Shown here: one piece after another, positions 1 through 9,853 of the stretch | How the letters are laid out: each line of letters opens with the position of its first letter | How positions within the stretch are numbered: the first letter of the stretch is position 1 | Assembly (NCBI GenBank): GCA_917880885.1 | Contig: OU862907.1 | Span: forward strand, 70,551,072 to 70,615,071 | Source: Limnephilus marmoratus | Taxonomy: Eukaryota; Arthropoda; Insecta; Trichoptera; Limnephilidae | Length of the DNA stretch: 64,000 bases | Reading direction: 5' to 3' | Notes under the pieces: model-generated | Told to the model about the DNA's origin: nothing | The model's database searches: none | Seen by the model: the letters and a program-made list of their open reading frames with translations, nothing else | Made by a program: the position numbers and the translations under genes

Positions 1-2626
1 CGAACGGTCTGAAATTTTGGATTCATTCTAAGAATCGTTGCCTGGAATGGTATCAATAAAAAAGTCGGCTAAAAATAGAATTTTTGCAAAAATTCATCCA
101 TTTTACGGTCGTTTTGTAACAATAATTGTAGTCGTTCATAATTTTGGCCCTATGGTTCCGAACCGTGTGAAATTTTGGTTTTTTACCAATAATCATTGTG
201 TGTACAAGAATCAATAAAAAAATCTACAAAAAAATTATTTTTATAAGTCATCGTTTTTACACTTGGGTTCGGTCGTTTAAGCACTTGGGGTCGGACGTTT
301 GAACTCTTGGGGTCGGTCATAAATTTAGCCTTATGGCTTCGATCCGTTTGAAATTTTGGATTCTTACTAAGAATCATGGTATGTACACAAATCAATCAAA
401 AACTCTACCATTATTTTTTTTTTTTAAGTCATCGTTTTAAGTCAGCGTTTTGTAACAATAATTGTGGTCGTTCATAACTTTGGCCCTATTGTTCCGAACC
501 GTGTGAAATTTTGGATTCTTACTAATAATAATGGTGTGTACAAGAATAAATCAAAAAAGCTACAAAGAATTTTTTTTTTTTAAGTCATCGTTTTTACACT
601 TGGGTTCGGTCGTTTAAGCACTTGCGGTCGGACGTTTGAACTCTTGGGGTCGGTCATAGGTTTAGCCTTATGGCTTCGAACTGTCTGAAATTTTCGATTC
701 TTACAAATAATTATGGTGTGTATACGAGTCAATCAAAAAGTCTACAAAGAATTTTTTTTTTAATCATCTTTTTAACACTTGGGTTCGGTCGTTAAGCACT
801 TGGGGTCGGACGTTTGAACTCTTGGGGTCGGTCATAAATTTAGCCTTATGGCTTCGATCCGTTTGAAATTTTGGATTCTTACTAAGAATCCTGGCCTGGA
901 CACGTATCAATAAAAAGTCGGCTTAAAAAAGAATTTTTGCAAAAATTGTGGTCGTTCGTTACTTTGGCCCTATGGTTCCGAAACCTGTGAAATTTTGGAT
1001 TCTTACTAATAATCATGGTGTGCACACGAGTCATTAAAAAAATCTACAAAGAATATTTATTTTTAAAGTCATCGTTTTAACACTTGGGTTCGGTCGCTTA
1101 AGCACTGGGGGTCGGACGTTTGAACTCTTGGGGTCTGTCATAATTTTAGCCTTTTTGCTCCGAACCGTCTGAAATTTTGGAATCTTACTAAGATTCGTGG
1201 CCTGGACACTTTCAATAAAAAAGTCGCCTAAAAATAGAATTTTTGCAAAAATTCATCCATTTTACGGGTGCTTTGTAACACTAATTGTGGTCGTTTATAA
1301 CTTTGTCCATATGGTTTCGAAACGTGTGAAATTTTGGATTCTTACAAATAATCATGGTGTGTATACGACTCAATCAAAAAATCTTCAAAGATTTTTTTTT
1401 AAAATCATCTTTTTAACACTTGGTTTCGGTCGTTAAGCACTTGGGGTCGGACGTTTGAACTCTTGGGGTCGGTCATTACTCGAGCCTGATGGCTCCGAAC
1501 GGTCTGAAATTTTGGATTATTTCTAAGAATCGTGGCCTGGACAGGTATCAATAAAAAAGTCGGCTAAAAATAGAATTTTTGCAAAAATTCATCGTTTTAC
1601 GGGCGCTTTGTAACAATAATTGCGGTCGTTCGTTACTTTGGCCCTATGGTTCCGAACCGTGTGAAGTTTTGGATTCTTACTAATAATCATGGTATGTACA
1701 CAAATCAATCAAAAACTCTACCATGATTTTTTTTTTAAGTTATCGTTTTACAAATTTGGTTCGGTCGTTTAAGCACTTGGGGTCGGACATTTGAACTCTT
1801 TATGTCGGATATAACTTGAGCCTTATGGCTCCGAACCGTCTGAAATTTTGGAATCTTACTAATAATCGTGGCCTGGACACGTATCAAACAAAAAATCGGA
1901 TAAAAATCGAATTTTTGCAATAATACATCGTTTTGCGGGCGCTTTGTATCAATAATTTGCTTGAAAATGGCTTTAGCCGTGTTTAGTGACCAGAACTGAA
2001 TAGCCAGGTACTTCCCAACCTTCCTCTTCCCCACCTCCTTCCCCTCCCCACTACCTTCAGCCTCACAACATACCCCAATTGGGGATGCCATAGTCTCACT
2101 GGCTCCAGACGGGAGCAGTTGAGATTCTTGTGCGGTATTCACTGTAAAAAAAAAAAAAAAAAAATAATTGTGGTAGTTCATTTCTTTGGCCCTATAGTTC
2201 CGAACCGTGTGAAGTTTTGGATTCTTACTAATAATAATGGCGTGTACAAGAATAAATCAAAAAATCTACAAAGAATATATTTTTTTAAAGTCATCCATTT
2301 AACACTTGGGTTCGGTCGTTAAGCACTTGGGGACGGACGTTTGAACTCTTGGGGTCGGTCATAACTTGAGCCTTATGGCTCCAAACCGTCTGAAATTTTG
2401 GAATGTAGTAAGAATCCTGGCCTGGACACGTATCAATAAAAAAGTCGGCTAAAAATTGAATTTTTGCAAAAATTCATCGTTTTACGGGCGCTTTGTAACA
2501 ATAATTGTTGTCGTTCGTTACTTTGGCCCAATGGTTCCGAATAAGGTGAAATTTTGGATTCTTACTAAGAATGATGGTCTGTTCACGAATCAATCAAAAA
2601 ATCTACAAAGATTTTTTTTAAAGAGG
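1..2626. repeat. Degenerate dimeric satellite, about 338-bp unit
   Basis: Tandem copies of a block containing 'ggtcggacgtttgaactctt' recur near 289, 627, 803, 1108, 1446, 1785 and 2332, mostly 338 bp apart. Each 338-bp unit is two related halves: one has 'ccgtctgaaattttgg' with 'gtggcctggacacgtatcaa', the other has 'ccgtgtgaaattttgg' with 'catggtgtgtacac'. The satellite is therefore a dimer of about 169-bp monomers; the 176-bp step at 627-803 is a single-monomer unit. Copies differ by many substitutions and homopolymer changes, so the array is old. It continues past the left window edge. The open frames in it are not conserved between copies and are not genes. Confidence 0.9.
1958..2162 (+). 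mobile_element. 5'-truncated tRNA-SINE copy with poly-A and 7-bp TSD
   Basis: This block interrupts a satellite unit exactly between 'caataatt' and 'gtggt'. The duplication AATAATT lies at 1951-1957 and 2163-2169, and the insert ends in a poly-A run of about 18. Its body matches, in reverse, 7749-7955. It lacks the tRNA-like head seen at 8103-8168, so it is a 5'-truncated retroposed copy. Poly-A plus TSD shows LINE-type target-primed insertion on the plus strand. Confidence 0.9.
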
Positions 2627-2800
2627 TAATTACCAGACCAAACTGGAAATATGTCATTTTTAAATGAAATTTTAGCCGCAATGACACTTTTCCACAAAAA
2701 AGAATAAATTGATTTCGAAAGGTTTTTCTTTTGTCTGGTATGATTTAAATTATGAAAAATGTGTTTATTTTTAGTATAATAATTGTGGTGAACGTATGTC
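2627..2800 (+). repeat. Dispersed repeat copy (family also at 47575 and 48313)
   Basis: It contains 'ggaaatatgtcatttttaaat' followed by 'tttatttttagtataata', shared with 47575-47795 and 48313-48530. No coding potential is seen. It separates the satellite from the Harbinger element. Confidence 0.65.
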
Positions 2801-2985
2801 TTGCGGTATAAAAGAGACATGCGTGTATGAGTGAGACAGCATGAGTAACGTATTAAAGGTTGTGAATGTTGTCCATTCGTCCTCTTTGCATCAGACTTCC
2901 TACGAAGCACTACTGTATCAATATCACGGAATAAACAGTAATAGTCTACCCACGACGTATTATTATTGCAATCCCACTGATCCCC

Positions 2986-3051
2986 CCATTACACGTATCA
3001 ATCCTCGCATCAATACTCGAGTATTGATGCGAGGTTAGATGCGTGTAATGG
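2986..3051. repeat. Left TIR carrying a 32-bp perfect palindrome
   Basis: 3003-3034 is a perfect palindrome centred on CTCGAG (arm CCTCGCATCAATACTC). It is embedded in a longer imperfect one, because 2986-3002 pairs with 3035-3051. The TIR sequence therefore appears twice head-to-head at this end, as if the terminus had been duplicated in inverted orientation. Confidence 0.8.
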
Positions 3052-3230
3052 CAAATATTGACGCATCATCAATAATATCGCAACGCATCTAGATATTTGG
3101 ATCGGTCACATCAGTATTGGGGCGTGGCCGTAAAGTATTGGGGCGTGGCCGTAAGTGGTGGGGATATTGGTGCGCGGTTTGATGCGTGTAATGGCTCGCC
3201 GCATCAATACCTCAGTATTCCGCGTGCACC

Positions 3231-3374
3231 ATGGAGAGCAGTGGTCCCTTGTCGCCTGTTATTATGTCGGACAGCGATGTTCCGCCATCTCCAGTTCCGC
3301 CGCGAAATGAGTTAGCGGCATTCATCGAGGAGTATGAGATGCGTGACATATTATGGAACACACGTCATAAGTAA
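3231..3374 (+). pseudogene. Truncated MADF-protein N-terminus, tandem copy 1
   Basis: 47 codons that begin MESS and include SDSDVPPSPVPP, then LAAFIEEYEMRD at the start of the MADF domain. It stops at TAA because the repeat junction replaces the next codon. The start Met is shared by all four copies. It is too short to fold as a MADF domain. Confidence 0.6.
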
Positions 3375-3471
3375 AGTATTGGGGCGTGGCCGTAAGTGGT
3401 GGGGATATTGGTGCGCGGTTTGATGCGTGTAATGGCTCGCCGCATCAATACCTCAGTATTCCGCGTGCACC

Positions 3472-3615
3472 ATGGAGATCAGTGGTCCCTTGTCGCCTGT
3501 TATTATGTCGGACAGCGATGTTCCGCCATCTCCAGTTCCGCCGCGAAATGAGTTAGCGGCATTCATCGAGGAGTATGAGATGCGTGACATATTATGGAAC
3601 ACACGTCATAAGTAA
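3472..3615 (+). pseudogene. Truncated MADF-protein N-terminus, tandem copy 2
   Basis: Same 47-codon frame as copy 1 with one change near the start (MEIS rather than MESS). Ends at the junction TAA. Confidence 0.6.
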
Positions 3616-3712
3616 AGTATTGGGGCGTGGCCGTAAGTGGTGGGGATATTGGTGCGCGGTTTGATGCGTGTAATGGCTCGCCGCATCAATACCTCAGTAT
3701 TCCGCGTGCACC

Positions 3713-3856
3713 ATGGAGATCAGTGGTCCCTTGTCGCCTGTTATTATGTCGGACAGCGATGTTCCGCCATCTCCAGTTCCGCCGCGAAATGAGTTAGCGG
3801 CATTCATCGAGGAGTATGAGATGCGTGACATATTATGGAACACACGTCATAAGTAA
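3713..3856 (+). pseudogene. Truncated MADF-protein N-terminus, tandem copy 3
   Basis: Same as copy 2, including the MEIS variant; ends at the junction TAA. The shared variant suggests copies 2 and 3 arose by one duplication. Confidence 0.6.
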
Positions 3857-3953
3857 AGTATTGGGGCGTGGCCGTAAGTGGTGGGGATATTGGTGCGCGG
3901 TTTGATGCGTGTAATGGCTCGCCGCATCAATACCTCAGTATTCCGCGTGCACC

Positions 3954-4257
3954 ATGGAGAGCAGTGGTCCCTTGTCGCCTGTTATTATGTCGGACAGCGA
4001 TGTTCCGCCATCTCCAGTTCCGCCGCGAAATGAGTTAGCGGCATTCATCGAGGAGTATGAGATGCGTGACATATTATGGAACACACGTCATAAGAACTAT
4101 AAAAATGTTGTTAAGATAAATAGGGCCTTGGAGGAAATAAAAGAAACGATGGTTATTATAAAACCAAACATTACGAGGGAAGACGTACGGAAAAAATAAA
4201 TTCGTTGCGTAGCAACTACAAGAAGGAGCTTAAGAAAGTTATTTCTTCTAAAAGCTA
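3954..4257 (+). pseudogene. MADF-domain protein of the Harbinger element, frameshifted
   Basis: The open frame 3954-4199 (81 codons) has a Ser/Pro-rich N-terminus, then an MADF-like start: FIEEYEMRDILWNTRHKNYK, with an Arg/Lys-rich stretch following. The frame ends at TAA directly after an A run at about 4190-4197. Reading one base out of register continues the same domain (INSLRSNYKKELKKVI), so a single-base indel in the homopolymer broke it. About 20 codons later the sequence passes into a LINE fragment. MADF proteins bind DNA and in Harbinger elements accompany the transposase. The rest of the protein is missing here. The frame call is direct; the family assignment rests on residue pattern. 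Confidence 0.7.
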
Positions 4258-4277
4258 CTTCATTAACTAACTCACGC

Positions 4278-5147
4278 TGTGTTTGTGACAAAATTGATTA
4301 TGCGCAAAATATTAAATATCTCGGTTTAACTTTTGACAATAACTTAAAATGGGATCTCCAAATTAACCTATACAAAAAAAATACGGAAACTCTCTTACAT
4401 CTTCAAAACAATTCGAAACATTATGTCACTACCTCAGCTAAAAAATATATATTATGCACTCTGTCAAAGCATTCTAATGTATGGTATTTCAGTATGGGGA
4501 GCAGCAGCAGAGACTCACCTCAAATCACTTAAAATTAATCATAAAACAATAATCAGAATTATGTTTAGAAAGCCTTATCAACATCCGACAGAACAGATAA
4601 TGATCAACAATAACCTATTAGACATAAATAAACTATTCATAAAGAAGATCATCTACAAAAACTGCATAAAAATATCACCACACTTCATAACTCACTTGCA
4701 ATACACAAGAGCAAACACACACAATCAATTACAAGTACCATATATCAAATCAAATTTTGCAAAAAAACATGAATCTTACTTGGCACCATATATATTCAAT
4801 AAGTTTGTAGCCCAAACAAAGACCTACGTCGCATCTAATAATTTGAATTGGGTTTTCAAAATATTTTTAAACTGGTTGAATGTCAAGAAAAGAAGAGAGA
4901 TAAGTAATATTCTTAATATCTAATATTATATATTTTCTATTTTCTACTCTGTTTTTAAACTCTGATTTTCCTCTTATTTTATTATTATTATTTTTACTAT
5001 TAATATATATGTTTCTTTTTTTTGTTTTTTACAACTTATTTGTTTTTATGTAATTAGAAATTGTTAGTTACCAGCCTCAGAACAGACTTTGTCTAGTGAG
5101 GAGGGTAAGGAAAAAAAATCATGTTGTACATAACTAATAATAAATAA
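4278..5147 (+). pseudogene. 3' fragment of a non-LTR retrotransposon (RT C-terminus)
   Basis: Encodes the end of a LINE reverse-transcriptase polyprotein: IKYLGLTFDNNLKW in one frame (4278 on), then from the A8 run near 4373-4381 a second frame containing YIFKTIRN and, from 4423, 166 codons ending at 4923. The residues KNIYYALCQS...YGISVWG and the conserved spacing match the C-terminus of the LINE at 50758-52705, so both belong to one clade. A 3' UTR follows and ends in AATAATAAATAAA near 5147. 5'-truncated (no endonuclease, no catalytic RT core) and frameshifted: dead on arrival. It sits inside the Harbinger remnant just after the MADF ORF. Confidence 0.8.
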
Positions 5148-5779
5148 ACGCCCGGGTTGCCGGCACTTAAGTTGAATTGAATTGATTGAAAAGATCCGGA
5201 GCCGGACTCCACGACGTGTATGTACCAAAATCCTGGACATTTGAGGCACTAAAATTCTTGCAAAAAATTGAATAACCTATTCATTCCAGTCAAGCACAAA
5301 TAAGCGTTTATAATTACCTACCAACAACTCGGAACGATTTTTGCTAAATGATGAGATTTTTTTTAAAGTCTCGGATTGATTGTGTGGCTTTGAAACCATA
5401 TTTACCAACATTCCTTAAAAAAATAATAAAGTTTATGATTTTTTTTAATAAATCCAAAAATATGTGATAACTACTAGAGTGATGTCATATTTTGGCGACA
5501 TTTTAAATGTCTCCAATTGATTTGTGGCTTTAAAAAGCCAAATTCTGTAAAAAATTATAAATTTATGTTTTTCTTAATATTATTTTTTTATAAATCATAA
5601 AAATATGCGATAATTGGTAAAATATAGTTGTATTACTTGGCTATATAGCACTGTAATCAGTTTTGTATGTCTTCATATTCAAATTCGGAAGTACGATTTT
5701 TTTTATGTTGGGGGGAAAAGTTTTCAAAATGATCGCGCAGATGAGTTGAGCAATCGAGGAGTATGTTTTTTATTATTTA
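5148..5779 (+). repeat. Helitron-like body fragment in the Harbinger interior
   Basis: Noncoding. 5310-5765 aligns with 21240-21455 plus 21921-22010 ('ctcggattg...gtggcttt', 'ctatatag', 'gtaatcagttttgtatgtctt', 'ggaaaagttttcaaaa'). No terminus is identifiable. Confidence 0.5.
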
Positions 5780-6182
5780 CTAGCTGGTACCCGGCATGCG
5801 TTGCAATGCCATTCAAGGAAATGACTTGATTCTCCCTACATGTCCTTTCCTGTGCGTCCCAGTTCGCCTTCCGAGTCCCTTCTCCTCCCGCGTTCCCCTT
5901 CCACCTTCGCCGCCTTTCCCCTCCATCATCACCCCTCCCACGAACCCCACCTCTCCTATTCCCCTCTCCTCCTGCCTTTCCTCCCTGCCGCTAAAATATA
6001 GGAAATACACACATTTTAATTTATACAAATTTCATAACACCAGAGCTTACCATTATATATAGCCTATAACCTTCGCGGGCGTGGACACAACAAATCACCA
6101 AAGTTTCATCACATTCGGATGAACGGTATAGCAGCGCATCAAATACGAAGAAACAAACACTGATTTTTTTAATATTAGTAGA
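5780..6182 (-). mobile_element. Nonautonomous Helitron, 403 bp, minus strand
   Basis: On the minus strand it starts TCTACTAATATT at 6182 and ends with the GC-rich hairpin-like tail 'ggcatgccgggtaccagCTAG'-type sequence at 5783-5780. The flanking bases are A (left) and T (right), as required for Helitron insertion between A and T with no duplication. The middle (about 5860-5995) is C-rich on plus, i.e. G-rich on the element strand, as in the other copies in the window. No Rep/helicase coding. Confidence 0.8.
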
Positions 6183-6358
6183 TTTCTGTAATCGCTCCAG
6201 CGGCTAAAATTTAAATGGATTTTTGTATTGCACCTTGTTGATGGCAATAAATAAATGGATAAATAATACACCAATTCTTAGTGTAAATTATCTTTTTTTT
6301 TAATATCGCAAGAAACATTATAGGTAAATGCCCTTATCATTTCGGTATATATTTAACA

Positions 6359-6550
6359 CTACATTTTTCCCTCATTACAGAAATAATTACAAATTTTTTC
6401 CCTAACTGCTTTTGCATCCGCAGATGAATTTCGATTTAAGGTTCTTTGTAAACCCACTGCGTTATTAATTATTATAGATTCCTCTAACGTTGGGACATAG
6501 GCGCGATCGACTGTTTTCATCAAAAAGTTATATAAATAACAGCAGGCCAT
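6359..6550 (-). pseudogene. C-terminus of a PIF/Harbinger transposase
   Basis: 63 codons. Early residues ACCYLYNFLMKTVDR correspond to the 'ACCxLHNFLM' block that ends the DDE_Tnp_4 nuclease, and the tail KAVREKICNYFCNEGKM matches the usual 'VR..F..YF..EG' ending of these transposases. The N-terminal DNA-binding part and the catalytic aspartates are absent: the frame starts only about 46 bp inside the right TIR, so the upstream gene was deleted. Assignment is by remembered family pattern; the break is direct. Confidence 0.65.
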
Positions 6551-6595
6551 TGTTACTTTAATTGCTTTTTCTATAATAATATTGACGTCAATAAT

Positions 6596-6612
6596 ATTGA
6601 CACGTGTAATGG
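6596..6612 (-). repeat. Right TIR of the Harbinger element
   Basis: Reads CCATTACACGTGTCAAT on the minus strand, 16/17 identical to 2986-3002. Confidence 0.75.
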
Positions 6613-6639
6613 CTCACCAGAGTAGAAAATATACAAAAT

Positions 6640-7420
6640 TGAACTACGAATTTTTTTGGCTGGCAACACCAATTTAACTGTCAAATATTCACTTAAAGGG
6701 CAATGACACTGAAAATACACAACAGTGTAAATCACATTTTAAAAACAAATTGTTCTTAAAGAAAATCAAATAAAATGAAAGAATCACTGTTGTTAAGGTA
6801 CTACTAATGACATAAATTTGATTAAATAGTTTTTTTACAAAGTGATTATTTTAATTTTATGTAACATAAATTTTAATTTAACAGTTGGTAGAACCGAAGA
6901 AACATTGAAGTACCCACCACTGTCCCACCCCGGTATAGGTAACTTATGGTCGCCCCTTCGGAGTTCTCGCAGTTTCAGAAACAGTGACAATGGTGAGTTC
7001 AGTTACGCTACTTTTCGATCTGAATGATCTGATTTAGATCTAAAATTAGAGACATGATTAAATCATCAGCCTTTCAAATTTTGAAAGGCTGGGTACTTAA
7101 GCTAGTATTAAATAAATGTGAGCAATTTCTAATTGTGCTTTTTATTTTACTATAATATCGTTATTTTTCATTGTATTAACACAAAATTGCAAAGGTATAA
7201 TATACCTAAGTATATGCAATTCTAATTTTAAGATCAGTGGATATCGAAATTGCAATAAAAAAAAATTTCCTACTTTTATGTGTTTTTGAATTTAAAAAAG
7301 AAATTTAGGTTACACAGCTTTACGTCACCACCATGTGTTATATTTTTAGTATTGCCATTTGAACTACAGTGGCGCCCCCCTTTGTTTTCTACTCTTATTT
7401 GACAGACTGTACACTAGGGC
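6640..7420 (+). repeat. Old dispersed repeat, inverted partner of 45330-46015
   Basis: Several blocks match 45330-46015 in reverse complement: 'ggctggcaacaccaattta', 'gcaaaggtataatat', 'gtattgccatttgaac' and 'cttatttgacag'. Divergence is high and no terminus is clear. A short hairpin gccttTCAAAATTTGAaaggc-like element lies near 7071-7091. 7421-7748 shows nothing beyond poly-T runs. Confidence 0.6.
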
Positions 7421-7748
7421 TAGAGTGAGTCAATTAGTTCAACTTTTGAATTCAGAAACGCCTGGGGTCTCAATGAGAAGTGCATTTAATTTTTTTTTTT
7501 TTAAATAGCTCACTAAAATTCATTGAAAATCAGAGAAAACCTAAGACATTTTTTTTTTTTAATAAAGGTAATCGATGTTATTTGTAATAAATAATATAAC
7601 CTTTTAACATTTCTTTGTTATTAAAAACTGCGTATAGTTGGGAAAAATGAAAAAAAATTCAAGTTTATGAATACAAGAAAGTCAACAAGAATTATGATTT
7701 TATCCAGACAAAGTGTTATTTTCCCCTTTTACATTTTTCAACATACAG

Positions 7749-8168
7749 TTTTTTTTTTTTTTTTTTACAGTGAATACCGCACAAGAATCTCAACTGCTCC
7801 CGTCTGGAGCCAGTGAGACTATGGCATCCCCAATTGGGGTATGTTGTGAGGCTGAAGGTAGTGGGGAGGGGAAGGAGGTGGGGAAGAGGAAGGTTGGGAA
7901 GTACCTGGCTATTCAGATCTGGTCACTAAACACGGCTAAAGCCATTTTCAAGCAACGTTTCAATTCTGAATGGTGGTCTTACACCAGGGCGATACTAACA
8001 GTATCTTCCACTCTGGAACATGCTGCAAATATACTATATATTATTTTAAATGAATTAATTGTGAAATAACACAAATTAATCAAATAAAATTTATTTGCGC
8101 ATGCCGGGTTCGAACCCGCGACCTCCGGAATGTGAGTCAAGAGTCTTAGCCACTGGACTACGGAGGTC
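7749..8168 (-). mobile_element. tRNA-derived SINE, full length with poly-A
   Basis: Read on the minus strand this is a tRNA-like head (8168-8103), a body of about 330 bp and a poly-A tail of 18 (7766-7749). The body includes 'ccagatctgaatagccagg', a CT-rich stretch and 'ctccagacgggagcagtt'. Parts of the body occur at 1958-2162, 8272-8425, 8897-9076 and 63838-64000, so this is a dispersed family and this copy defines it. Transcription would be by RNA polymerase III from the A and B boxes; mobility would depend on a LINE enzyme. TSD not resolved. Confidence 0.75.
8103..8168 (-). tRNA. tRNA-like SINE head (pseudo-tRNA, A and B boxes)
   Basis: On the minus strand TAGTCCAGTGG (8160-8150) fits the A box and GGGTTCGAACCC (8117-8106) fits the B box. 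A 4-bp D stem AGTC/GACT and a perfect T stem CGGGTTCGAACCCG are visible. The anticodon loop could be CTCACAT (anticodon CAC, valine-like), but the anticodon stem is decayed and no acceptor stem closes. It is therefore a tRNA relic used as a promoter, not a functional tRNA. Confidence 0.6.
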
Positions 8169-8271
8169 GTCGAGTCGAGGTCACACATCATAGATGTTTA
8201 AAAAAATATTGAGTTCTTTGTACTACAGTTATGGAATAAAAATATAGTTAGCTACAAATCTTTAATTTGGG

Positions 8272-8425
8272 AGGCGGGAATGGGTACTCATTAAAAATAA
8301 TATATATAGTGTATTTGCGGCAAGTTCCAGAATAGAAGAGTTTTTCTCAGTATCGCCCTGGTGTAAGATCACCATTCAGAATTGAAACTTTGCTTAAAAT
8401 AGACAGGCTTAGTGACCAGATCTAA
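8272..8425 (+). mobile_element. SINE 5'-body fragment, head-to-head with 7749-8168
   Basis: Reverse complement of 7914-8055 over about 145 bp ('gccctggtgtaagatcaccattcag' and 'gcttagtgaccagatct' are diagnostic). It stops at 'agatct', where a minus-strand LINE 3' end begins, so the 3' half and poly-A are missing. Together with the neighbour it makes an inverted pair with the tRNA-like head between. Confidence 0.75.
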
Positions 8426-8426
8426 T

Positions 8427-8790
8427 TAATTTTTTTGAAATTAGTTCCACACAAGAGGCCCTGAGGAAAACAATTCCCCCCAGGGCCTGTGTCATCTTCG
8501 GGTATGCTGTGTGGAGGTTCCTTTTAAGGAAGGAAGGAGAGGAAGCTCTAAGAAAGAAAAGGATATTAGGGTGGGTAGGAATTTAGGGGTCAGTGTGCGA
8601 ACTTATGAATCTATCCCTCCCACTGCGGTGAAGGGCAATGTTCCGAGAGAGTAGCGCTGGATTAGTCAAAGCTACTCCTTCGACCATTCTCCCCCGTTCT
8701 AGCCTATCATGCAGCTGGAGTGCAGACATAATTCTGCCCACCAGCTGCTGCCAAGACCCGGACAAACCTCACCCATGGACCCGGGCACCC
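8427..8790 (-). pseudogene. LINE 3'-terminal fragment with conserved hairpin
   Basis: On the minus strand 'ctccacacagcat', 'gatgacacaggccctg', an inverted GGCCCTG...CAGGGCC hairpin (about 8457-8488) and 'tgtgtggaactaat' precede an A run at 8434-8428. The order and spacing are the same as at 59757-59855, the 3' end of a LINE. Upstream sequence to about 8790 includes a 60-codon open frame (8765-8583) that I do not recognise. Fragment only. Confidence 0.65.
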
Positions 8791-8896
8791 CGGCTAAGTC
8801 ACCAAACGTAGCGAACCACTTGGGGTGACCTATTGCAGAGATGTTGGTTATCCAATAAATGATTCCCGGGGCGACGGTACCTATACCTGCCTCCCA

Positions 8897-9076
8897 GATT
8901 CCCCTGAATAGCCTGATACCTCCCCACCTTCCTCTTCCTTATCTCCTTCCCCCCCACTTTAGCCTCATAACATCTCCAATAGTTGTGAGGCTAAAGTGCG
9001 GATTTAGCCTCACAACAATTAGAGATGTCAGTCTCACTGGCTCCAGACGGGAGCAGTTGGGACTCTGGTGCGGTAA
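8897..9076 (+). repeat. SINE-family 3' region with internal foldback
   Basis: Aligns with 1985-2145: 'cctccccaccttcctcttcc', 'ctggctccagacgggagcag', 'tgcggta'. It differs by an inserted perfect hairpin: GTTGTGAGGCTAAA (8982-8995), 7-nt loop, TTTAGCCTCACAAC (9003-9016), which duplicates a body segment in inverted form. No poly-A follows. Confidence 0.65.
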
Positions 9077-9473
9077 ACTTTCAAATATTCTTAGAACTCC
9101 CTTTATAAAAATGGTTTAAAAAAAAACACAAAAAAAAATTCTTACAGCCCCATCTTAGATATATTCCAATTCACCGGCCGTCCTAGCTCCTCCCCCACTC
9201 TTCACTAATCCCTGGTCACGCCTCCACCCCCACTTCAACACCTAATTGTATATTATTTTGTTATATTAAGTCAGCATGTATTTTTCTCTGGCTGAGGAAA
9301 GAACAGTTGTTCCGAAACCAGTTAGGAATTAATAGTAAAAATAATTTAAAAAATATTGCGCTTCAAATAAAGTAAAATTGTTTCATTAAATGACTTTTAT
9401 AATTAAAATTAACCTTAATTTAATTTAATTTACCCTTACTTAAACTGTAATATTTAATATTAAAATATATATA
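9077..9473. other. No gene seen
   Basis: AT-rich noncoding DNA. The one notable motif is CTGAGGA (9292-9298) ... GAAAC (9314-9318), described under the hammerhead-like finding. Confidence 0.5.
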
Positions 9474-9849
9474 CAGGGTGTTAAGGGACGTACTTGACTT
9501 ACTTTAACCAGTGATTCCTGACATTATTTGGAGTAAAAAATGTAAATGAAATTTTGGTCTCCGGTGACTTTTTTGATGTTTTTTTTTTTTTCTACAAAAA
9601 CATTAAAAAATGGTAGTTGTTGAACAGTTGGAGGTGGGGTGAGGGGTTCGTCGGACACCCGGCTGAGTGACCAGTGACGACATGCGGAAGAAATCTTTTA
9701 TCTTTTTTTGTTTGATTTTGAAGAAAAATTAAAAAAAAAAGTCTTCAAAAAAAATCACCGGAGATAAAATTTCATTTTTACATTTTTTACTCCAAATAAT
9801 GTCAGGAATCACTGGTTTAAGTAAGTCAAGTACGTCCCTTAACACCCTG
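9474..9849. mobile_element. 376-bp MITE with about 100-bp TIRs
   Basis: The ends CAGGGTGTTAAGGGACGTAC and its reverse complement extend for roughly 100 bp on each side with a few mismatches, and are flanked by TATA (9470-9473 and 9850-9853), i.e. a TA or TATA target duplication. The centre (9610-9700) is unrelated noncoding sequence. No transposase. The CAGGGTG start and TA target suggest a mariner-like or related mover, but the family is not fixed by this alone. Confidence 0.85.
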
Positions 9850-9853
9850 TATA

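Larger units (their letters stand above)
3130..4093 (+). repeat. Four 241-bp tandem copies of the transposon's 5' end
   Basis: Copies run 3130-3370, 3371-3611, 3612-3852 and 3853-4093 and are almost identical. Each holds the subterminal 'gcgtgtaatggctcgccgc', the leader and the first 46-47 codons of the MADF ORF. Copies 1 and 4 have 'atggagagc' while copies 2 and 3 have 'atggagatc', so the expansion can be ordered. Only copy 4 continues into the rest of the ORF. Confidence 0.9.
2986..6612. mobile_element. Decayed PIF/Harbinger-type DNA transposon
   Basis: The ends are 17-bp inverted repeats: CCATTACACGTATCAAT at 2986-3002 and, on the minus strand, CCATTACACGTGTCAAT at 6612-6596 (one mismatch). 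Inside, a MADF-type ORF reads rightward from 3954 and a Harbinger-transposase C-terminus reads leftward at 6550-6359. Convergent transposase plus Myb/MADF protein is the known Harbinger gene plan. The interior is broken by a LINE fragment (4278-5147) and a Helitron (5780-6182), and most of the transposase is missing. The expected 3-bp TWA target duplication is not resolved because the sequence outside the TIRs does not align cleanly. Inactive remnant. Confidence 0.75.

Noticed and set aside
2590..2910. 106-codon minus-strand frame
   Set aside because: Crosses a dispersed repeat boundary and has no family features.
8103..8168. A functional tRNA-Val gene
   Set aside because: No acceptor stem and a broken anticodon stem; it is joined to a SINE body with poly-A.
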